This document shows, in pieces, positions 5,924 to 9,726 of a stretch of 9,726 nucleotides of DNA. The notes below the pieces were generated by a model. That model saw nothing but the letters and a program-made list of their open reading frames with translations, did no database searches and was not told where the DNA came from. Origin of the DNA: an uncultured Pseudomonadota bacterium (GTDB lineage: Bacteria; Pseudomonadota; Gammaproteobacteria; Methylococcales; Methylomonadaceae); assembly GCA_903953455.1 (NCBI GenBank), contig CAJBJW010000112.1, positions 1 through 9,726 of the forward strand. Direction: 5' to 3'. Within the stretch, counting starts at the first letter, position 1. Every line of letters starts with the position of its first letter. The translations under genes and the position numbers were made by a program.

Positions 5924-7822
5924 ATGCCTTTATTACGTTTATCTAACATTTCTATTGCGTTTGGCACCCATGCGCTACTCAAACATGCCGATTTTCAACT
6001 CGACGCTGGTGAGCGTGTAGGGTTACTTGGGCGTAATGGGGAAGGCAAATCCACGCTAATGAAAATTATCGCCCATGATATTCATGCTGATGAAGGGGAT
6101 ATTTGGCGTCAACCTGAACTCAAACTCGCATGGCTTGCCCAATCCCCCGATTTACCCGAGGAAGCGACTATTTACGATGCGGTGGCTGGTGGACTAGGTG
6201 ATTTAGGGGAAATTATCGCGCGTTACCATGATTTATCGCTCACGATGGATTATGAAGATGAAAAAGCCTTAAACGAGCTAGGCAATCTGCAACATGAACT
6301 CGAAGCGCGTAACGGCTGGGCATTTCAACAGCGGGTAGAAAGCACTTTAAGTCGCTTAAACTTACCGCCAGAACTGAAAATCAAAGGTTTATCGGGTGGC
6401 TGGAAACGCCGCGTGGATTTAGCACGGGCGCTGGTGATTGAACCTGAAGTGCTATTGCTTGACGAACCGACCAACCATTTGGATTTTGAAAGTATTACAT
6501 GGCTTGAAGAGCAACTTTTAGCGTTTCAAGGCGCCGTTTTATTCGTAACGCATGATCGAGCATTTTTGCAAAAACTGGCTACGCGTATTATCGATTTAGA
6601 TCGCGGTAATTTAGTGTCATGGCAAGGAACATATGATGATTATCTCACACGAAAAGCAGCTGCCCTTGAAGATGAAGCCAATCAAAATGCTGAATTTGAT
6701 AAAAAATTAGCGGAAGAAGAAGTCTGGATTCGCCAAGGCGTGAAAGCGCGACGCACCCGCAATGAAGGTCGTGTTCGTGCGCTTGAGCGTCTTCGTGCAG
6801 AACGCTCTGAGCGTCGCAACACACAAGGCACCGCCAAAATGGGATTGGATTCGGGCGAAAAATCCGGTAAAAAAGTGATTGAAGTCACGAATTTGAATTT
6901 CAATTATGGCAATCGCACCATTATCGAGAATTTCACAACGCTCATTCAACGTGGTGACAAAATCGGTTTGATTGGCGCAAATGGCGCAGGCAAATCAACT
7001 TTATTGAAATTACTCCTTAAACAACTCGACCCCACTGGCGGCAGCGTTGATCAAGGCACAAAACTCGAAATTGCGTATTTCGATCAGTTGCGTGACCAAC
7101 TCGACCCCAATATGAGTGTCGTCGATACCATTGCGCATGGGAATGATTTTGTCGATATTGCCGGTCAACAGCGTCATGTTATTTCGTATTTGGGGGATTT
7201 CCTTTTTGCCCCTGCCCGCGCCCGCTCACCCGTCAAAAGTTTATCGGGTGGTGAAAAAAATCGTTTACTACTCGCGCGACTCTTTACCAAACCCGCCAAT
7301 TTAATTGTCATGGATGAGCCGACAAACGATTTGGATTTGGAAACGCTTGAGTTACTCGAAACGAAATTAGTGGAATTCGACGGCACATTGCTTCTCGTGA
7401 GCCATGACCGCGCCTTTTTAGATAATGTTGTCACCAACGTGTTCGCACTCGATGGTACTGGCAACGTGGAAGAATTTGTGGGCGGCTACAGTGATTGGCT
7501 TACCTATCATGAAACAATGCAAGCTGCCGCGCCTGTCGTGAAAAAAGCAGTGCAGCCAAAAGCAGAAAAACTCGCGCCAGTGAGTTTGGGTGATAAAAAG
7601 AAAAAATTGTCATTTAAAGAACAGCAAGAACTCAGTAAATTACCCGAACTGATTGCCGAACTCGAAGCGACGCAAGTGCAACTCACTTTGCAAATTAACG
7701 ATCCCGATTTTTATAAACAACCGCAACAAATTGTGAATGATGCGCTGGCAAAATTGCAATCCATCGAACAAGACATTACGAAAAGTTACGCACGGTGGGA
7801 TGAATTAGAGGCAAATAGCTGA
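5924..7822 (+). CDS. uup: ABC-F family ATPase Uup
   Basis: Uup is a soluble twin-ATPase ABC-F protein without membrane domains. E. coli Uup affects precise transposon excision and has been linked to ribosome and branched-DNA functions. The 632-residue protein has Walker A GRNGEGKST (36-44), signature LSGGW (156-160), Walker B LLLDEPTNHLD (177-187) and switch His210. An arginine-rich linker EEEVWIRQGVKARRTRNEGR (264-283) follows. The second ATPase domain has GANGAGKST (351-359), LSGGEKNR (440-447), VMDEPTNDLD (462-471) and SHD (493-495). The charged tail (about 555-632) fits the Uup DNA-binding coiled coil. The linker and tail distinguish it from EttA, YheS and YbiT. The ATG at 5924 has a weak GAGAA site. 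It is the last gene before the tRNA-Ser and the mobile region. Confidence 0.95.
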   Translation: MPLLRLSNISIAFGTHALLKHADFQLDAGERVGLLGRNGEGKSTLMKIIAHDIHADEGDIWRQPELKLAWLAQSPDLPEEATIYDAVAGGLGDLGEIIARYHDLSLTMDYEDEKALNELGNLQHELEARNGWAFQQRVESTLSRLNLPPELKIKGLSGGWKRRVDLARALVIEPEVLLLDEPTNHLDFESITWLEEQLLAFQGAVLFVTHDRAFLQKLATRIIDLDRGNLVSWQGTYDDYLTRKAAALEDEANQNAEFDKKLAEEEVWIRQGVKARRTRNEGRVRALERLRAERSERRNTQGTAKMGLDSGEKSGKKVIEVTNLNFNYGNRTIIENFTTLIQRGDKIGLIGANGAGKSTLLKLLLKQLDPTGGSVDQGTKLEIAYFDQLRDQLDPNMSVVDTIAHGNDFVDIAGQQRHVISYLGDFLFAPARARSPVKSLSGGEKNRLLLARLFTKPANLIVMDEPTNDLDLETLELLETKLVEFDGTLLLVSHDRAFLDNVVTNVFALDGTGNVEEFVGGYSDWLTYHETMQAAAPVVKKAVQPKAEKLAPVSLGDKKKKLSFKEQQELSKLPELIAELEATQVQLTLQINDPDFYKQPQQIVNDALAKLQSIEQDITKSYARWDELEANS

Positions 7823-7829
7823 TTTTTTG

Positions 7830-7858
7830 TTGCAACTTAGCCTAAAGTCGATTATTCT
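7830..7858 (+). promoter_or_regulatory. Candidate promoter for tRNA-Ser
   Basis: TTGCAA (7830-7835) and TATTCT (7853-7858) are spaced by 17 bases and each matches consensus at four positions. Transcription would begin near 7865, about 20 bases before the mature tRNA 5' end, which suits a tRNA leader. The two arms of the 7833-7873 inverted repeat overlap the -35/spacer region and the start site. Confidence 0.4.
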
Positions 7859-7873
7859 CCTAAGGCTAAGTTG
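7833..7873 (+). repeat. Perfect 11-bp inverted repeat between uup and tRNA-Ser
   Basis: CAACTTAGCCT (7833-7843) and AGGCTAAGTTG (7863-7873) are exact reverse complements separated by 19 bases. No T-run follows on either strand, so it is not a standard intrinsic terminator. Arm centres are 30 bp apart, about three helical turns, and bracket the candidate tRNA -10 box, so it could be an operator. It could equally be an RNA hairpin at the 3' end of the uup transcript. Confidence 0.6.
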
Positions 7874-7885
7874 GTCAAAATAACT

Positions 7886-7973
7886 GGAGAATTGGTCGAG
7901 TGGTCGAAGGCGCACGCCTGGAAAGTGTGTATACGGCAACGTATCGAGGGTTCGAATCCCTCATTCTCCGCCA
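7886..7973 (+). tRNA. serX-like tRNA-Ser(GGA): tRNA-Ser (anticodon GGA), CCA encoded
   Basis: The 88-base gene folds as a class II tRNA. The acceptor stem is GGAGAAT (7886-7892) with ATTCTCC (7963-7969), then discriminator G7970 and encoded CCA (7971-7973). The anticodon stem is CACGC/GTGTG (7913-7917, 7925-7929) around loop CTGGAAA, giving anticodon GGA (7920-7922), which reads UCC and UCU. A long variable arm (TATACG...CGTAT) and the T arm with GGTTCGAATCC are typical of serine tRNA. It closely resembles E. coli tRNA-Ser(GGA). It is a single tRNA gene between uup and a mobile-element region. No duplicate of its 3' end is seen in the window, so it is not visibly in use as an integrase attachment site. 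Confidence 0.97.
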
Positions 7974-7982
7974 AATAAAAAT

Positions 7983-8020
7983 AAAAAGCCGCAAAATCGT
8001 CAAGATTTAGCGGCTTTTTT
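7983..8020 (+). terminator. Intrinsic terminator of tRNA-Ser
   Basis: GCCGC (7988-7992) pairs with GCGGC (8010-8014). After one A-A mismatch the inner stem AAATC (7994-7998) pairs with GATTT (8004-8008) around a five-base loop. Five A bases on the left face six T bases (8015-8020) on the right. It begins ten bases after the CCA end and closes the tRNA transcript. Confidence 0.9.
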
Positions 8021-8133
8021 ATTGCCTATAACATCATGTGTCGGCATAAATGACGGTTAAATAACAAACTAAACTGGCAATCGATTTATCTATAAGCCTT
8101 GCTAAGCAGTTCAATGCACACTGTGCTTTCCTT
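8021..8133. other. Gap between tRNA-Ser terminator and insertion sequence, no recognised gene
   Basis: These 113 bases hold no gene I recognise. On the minus strand a frame is open from the IS boundary (8133) to a stop at 8036-8034, about 32 codons without homology that I know, so chance is likely. On the plus strand a frame is open from 8096 into the IS boundary. Neither carries the motifs expected for the missing part of the IS66 transposase found on the other side of the insertion. This is probably remnant or spacer DNA. Confidence 0.5.
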
Positions 8134-8164
8134 AGGATACAGTCAAAAATAACATCCCGATTTA
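8134..8164 (+). repeat. Left terminal inverted repeat of the insertion sequence
   Basis: It begins AGGATACAGTC, continues with an A-rich core and ends CATCCCGATTTA. The reverse complement occurs at 9421-9451 with two differences: A versus C at the sixth base, and T versus A at the twenty-eighth. The pairing can be extended outward by two more bases (TT/AA). Confidence 0.93.
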
Positions 8165-8175
8165 ATGAGTTGAAA

Positions 8176-8184
8176 TGAGATAAT
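8176..8184 (+). promoter_or_regulatory. Candidate extended -10 promoter for the transposase
   Basis: TGAGATAAT combines a TG extension with GATAAT, which matches the -10 consensus at five of six bases. No clear -35 is present at the right distance. It lies just inside the left inverted repeat, 34 bases before the first transposase ATG, the usual place for a weak IS promoter. Confidence 0.35.
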
Positions 8185-8218
8185 GGAAACCTAACTATTT
8201 CTCAGGGCAAGTTATCAA

Positions 8219-8470
8219 ATGATCCGTTATGAAAAGCACATTGAAGTAAAAATGCAACGTCTCTTTGTCACGTTATCGGAAAAGGATAAACGCCGATATG
8301 CCGCCATTGAAGCGGAGAAATTAAATCATGGAGGGACTGATTATATTTCAAGGCTCTTTGATATTGATCCAAAAACGATACGCAAAGGGATGGCTGAATT
8401 AGAACAAGTATCGGATGAGACAGCAGGTCGAATCCGAAAAAAGGGGGTGGCAAAAAATGTCTCATATTGA
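8219..8470 (+). CDS. ISAzo13-family transposase, N-terminal frame (orfA)
   Basis: This 83-codon frame encodes the DNA-binding N-terminus of the transposase. Residues about 20-34 (SEKDKRRYAAIEAEK) and the helix-turn-helix near 38-62 (GGTDYISRLFDIDPKTIRKG) match the start of ISAzo13-type transposases. After RIRKK (71-75) the frame departs from the family: the expected glycine-rich GGGKK block is found only in the -1 frame, and this frame ends eight codons later at TGA 8468-8470. The ATG at 8219 is preceded by AGGG (8204-8207) at 11 bases; a second Met at residue 12 is an alternative start. Translated alone it would be a short DNA-binding protein that could bind the IS ends and inhibit transposition, as for IS3-type OrfA proteins (inference). 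Confidence 0.8.
   Translation: MIRYEKHIEVKMQRLFVTLSEKDKRRYAAIEAEKLNHGGTDYISRLFDIDPKTIRKGMAELEQVSDETAGRIRKKGVAKNVSY
8437..8443 (+). promoter_or_regulatory. Candidate -1 ribosomal frameshift site A_AAA_AAG in the transposase
   Basis: The orfA codons CGA AAA AAG place the heptamer A AAA AAG exactly in the register for tandem -1 slippage, the efficient site known from E. coli dnaX and many IS3-type elements. After the slip the reading continues GGG GGT GGC AAA AAA, encoding GGGKK, and then the complete DDE domain, giving one protein of about 401 residues. A small perfect hairpin, CTCA/TGAG (8461-8471), follows, and an AGG lies ten bases upstream as a possible internal Shine-Dalgarno. Both stimulators are weak. 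A second run, A AAA AAT (8452-8458), would lose the glycine block. Homopolymer sequencing error or a real indel are alternatives. Confidence 0.6.
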
Positions 8471-9423
8471 GCAGTCCCGAAGTTGAAACGAACTTTCTCA
8501 AATTACTTGATGAGTTCACTGCAGGTGATCCGATGCGAGTAGGCGTGCTATGGACGAATTTATCACGCCCTGAAATGAGTCGTCGTTTACGTGACATGGG
8601 GACGCATTGCAGTCGACATACTGTGTGTAAACGCTTAAAGAAACATGGATTAGGTCAACGCAAAGCCCAAAAGAAGAAATCATTGGGAACCCACTGTGAT
8701 CGCAATGCCCAATTTGAAAATATAGCGCAAATCAAAGCAGATTATCTCTCCAAGGGGCATCCTGTCATCAGTATTGATACCAAAAAGAAAGAGCTGATAG
8801 GTAATTTTTCACGCGATGGAACTACCTTCACACAAAAAGCAATTGAAACGCTAGATCATGATTTTCCCAGTGCAGGTGAAGGCAAACTCATTCCACACGG
8901 CATCTATGATATCGCAAGAAACGAAGGGCATTTGAATTTAAATATGAGTCACGATACCAGTGAATTTTGTTGTGATAGCATTGCGCATTGGTGGCGATTG
9001 TTTGGATGCCAACATTATCCAAAAGCACTGACGTTGTTGATTTTATGTGATGGGGGTGGCAGTAATGCAAGCCGTAGTCATTTGTTCAAAGAGGCATTGA
9101 TTAAATTGGCTCATCAACTCGGATTGGAAATTCGAGTGGCTCATTATCCACCCTATTGTTCAAAGCACAATCCCATTGAACATCGACTGTTCGCGCATGT
9201 CACTCGTGCTTGTCGAGGTGTTGTTTTTCATTCTATAGCCATTGCCAAACAGTTTATGGAAACCACCAAAACCAACAAAGGCTTAAAAGTGACTGTTGAT
9301 ATTCTCACTGGCGTTTATCTTACCGGAAAGAAATGTACTATTGATTTCATTAAAAACTCGGACATTGCTTTTGATGCTCATCTTCCAAAATGGAATTATC
9401 GTGTCGTTTTAAATCATTGCTAA
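8467..9423 (+). CDS. ISAzo13-family transposase, DDE catalytic frame (orfB)
   Basis: This frame carries the RNase H-like DDE domain that cuts and joins the IS ends. The likely catalytic residues, counted from the TTG at 8467, are Asp104 in VISIDTKKKE, Asp195 in LILCDGGGSN and Glu238 in SKHNPIEHRLF. Other ISAzo13 signatures are the GDP block (AGDPM, 19-23), IPHGIYDIA (142-150), SHDTSEF, SIAHWW and the C-terminal KWNYRVVLN. The frame is open from 8419, and residues encoded upstream of the TTG (GGGKKCLIL) also fit the family. The true product is therefore probably the orfA-orfB frameshift fusion, not an independent TTG start. TTG and the orfA stop overlap (TTGA). The stop TAA at 9421-9423 lies inside the right inverted repeat. 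Confidence 0.88.
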   Translation: MSSPEVETNFLKLLDEFTAGDPMRVGVLWTNLSRPEMSRRLRDMGTHCSRHTVCKRLKKHGLGQRKAQKKKSLGTHCDRNAQFENIAQIKADYLSKGHPVISIDTKKKELIGNFSRDGTTFTQKAIETLDHDFPSAGEGKLIPHGIYDIARNEGHLNLNMSHDTSEFCCDSIAHWWRLFGCQHYPKALTLLILCDGGGSNASRSHLFKEALIKLAHQLGLEIRVAHYPPYCSKHNPIEHRLFAHVTRACRGVVFHSIAIAKQFMETTKTNKGLKVTVDILTGVYLTGKKCTIDFIKNSDIAFDAHLPKWNYRVVLNHC

Positions 9424-9451
9424 TTCGGGATGTTATTTTTGACTGGATCCT
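9421..9451 (-). repeat. Right terminal inverted repeat of the insertion sequence
   Basis: This is the inverted copy of 8134-8164, with 29 of 31 bases matching. Its first three bases are the orfB stop codon. Just beyond it, at 9453, the IS66 transposase fragment begins in a frame that is also open through this repeat. Confidence 0.93.
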
Positions 9452-9452
9452 A

Positions 9453-9726
9453 AAGCGCTGGAGTGCTTTTGAGCGCTATGCCCATAACGGTCATTTACCC
9501 ATCGATAACAACACCTGTGAAAATACTATTCGCCCGATTGCTTTAGGCAAAAAGAATTGGCTGTTTGTGGGCTCTGAGCGGGCAGGAAAGCGCGTAGCTG
9601 CTATTCAATCTTTACTGGGTTCCGCAAAACTCAATAGACTCAATCCCACTCAATGGCTCAATGAGACACTCGAAAAACTACCCACTTGGCCTTATAGTCG
9701 CATAACTCCTGCCTCTTTCCCCCGAC
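9453..9726 (+). pseudogene. C-terminal fragment of an IS66-family transposase (TnpC), 5' truncated at the IS junction
   Basis: The frame starting AAG CGC TGG encodes 91 residues that match the end of IS66 TnpC transposases: RYAHNGHLPIDNN, ENTIRPIALGKKNWLFVGS, GKRVAAIQSLLGSAKLN and LEKLPTWPYSRI. The glutamate of ENTIRP is the third catalytic residue of the DDE triad. The first two catalytic aspartates and the zinc-finger N-terminus are absent. The frame begins exactly at the right end of the ISAzo13-type element, and the rest of the gene is not on its left, so this is a remnant rather than a simply interrupted gene. It has no stop before the right edge, which cuts the last residues, so the rest of the IS66 element (right inverted repeat) should lie just outside the window. 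Confidence 0.9.

Larger units (their letters stand above)
8134..9451 (+). mobile_element. Insertion sequence with ISAzo13-family transposase, about 1.3 kb
   Basis: The element is bounded by 31-bp inverted repeats (8134-8164 and 9421-9451) that agree at 29 positions. Between them are two overlapping transposase frames and nothing else. The exact tips are uncertain by one or two bases: reading the tips as GGATAC and GGATCC leaves TA on both sides (8133-8134 and 9451-9452), possibly a 2-bp target duplication. Length and gene content fit the ISAzo13 family. Matching ends and complete DDE motifs suggest a recent, potentially active copy, if the frameshift discussed for the transposase is used. It lies between the tRNA-Ser terminator and an IS66 transposase fragment. 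Confidence 0.88.

Noticed and set aside
7174..7464. Minus-strand open frame inside uup
   Set aside because: It is antisense to a strongly conserved ABC-F ATPase, low in complexity (serine and lysine rich) and resembles no protein family; the other antisense frames in ffh, trmD, uup and the transposase are rejected for the same reason.
4187..7822. A new defence or mobile system formed by xerD, the acyltransferase and uup
   Set aside because: XerD residue numbering matches the chromosomal recombinase, and the other two are housekeeping families with no shared defence context; the grouping looks like ordinary gene order.
7886..8133. Integrase attachment site at the tRNA-Ser 3' end
   Set aside because: No integrase gene and no second copy of the tRNA 3' end are visible in the window; the adjacent elements are DDE transposons that do not target tRNA ends by this mechanism.
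8034..8133. A truncated minus-strand gene ending at 8034
   Set aside because: About 32 open codons without recognisable motifs or a start are expected by chance, so it is mentioned only as part of the gap.
8096..8133. 5' part of the IS66 transposase in the left flank
   Set aside because: The frame is open for only about 13 codons before a TAA at 8093-8095 and lacks IS66 motifs; only the final LSL could be residual.
8437..8447. Transcriptional slippage instead of ribosomal slippage
   Set aside because: The A run is only six bases and the G run five, shorter than runs usually needed for strong polymerase realignment; the A AAA AAG codon register favours ribosomal slippage.
8219..8470. A small stand-alone helix-turn-helix regulator next to a tRNA gene
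   Set aside because: Its sequence matches the N-terminus of ISAzo13-type transposases, it lies inside matching inverted repeats, and its product joins the DDE frame by a -1 slip.

Overview
The window looks like a chromosomal stretch of a gammaproteobacterium with moderately AT-leaning DNA. The evidence is the linkage of a ypjD-type membrane gene divergent from ffh, followed by the rpsP-rimM-trmD-rplS operon, and then xerD, an LpxA-type acyltransferase and uup, all with proteins close to the gammaproteobacterial forms. The sequence alone does not settle the genus.

Positions 1-7822 are housekeeping. A YpjD/CcsA-type membrane protein runs off the left edge on the minus strand. A shared promoter region separates it from ffh (the SRP GTPase). 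Next come rpsP (S16), rimM (30S maturation factor), trmD (tRNA m1G37 methyltransferase) and rplS (L19), which form a ribosome-biogenesis operon closed by a strong intrinsic terminator. The first three lie in one reading frame with no bases between stop and start codons. xerD (chromosome dimer resolution), a LpxA-family acyltransferase and uup (ABC-F ATPase) follow in the same direction.

Positions 7823-8020 hold a complete tRNA-Ser(GGA) gene with encoded CCA, a candidate promoter overlapped by an 11-bp inverted repeat, and its own intrinsic terminator.

From about 8021 the window is accessory DNA. A 113-bp stretch without a recognisable gene leads to an intact-looking insertion sequence (about 8134-9451) of the ISAzo13 transposase family. 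It has 31-bp terminal inverted repeats differing at two positions and two overlapping open frames, which join into one DDE transposase if the ribosome slips -1 at an A_AAA_AAG heptamer. Immediately beyond its right end lies the C-terminal part of a different transposase, of the IS66 family. Its N-terminal part is not on the other side of the insertion, so the junction is a nested-transposon scar next to a tRNA gene.

I found no CRISPR array, toxin-antitoxin pair, defence island or plainly new system. The points most worth a second look are the putative programmed frameshift, the truncated IS66 junction, the zero-gap same-frame rpsP/rimM/trmD arrangement, the unlinked and divergent LpxA homologue, and the inverted repeat over the tRNA-Ser promoter.
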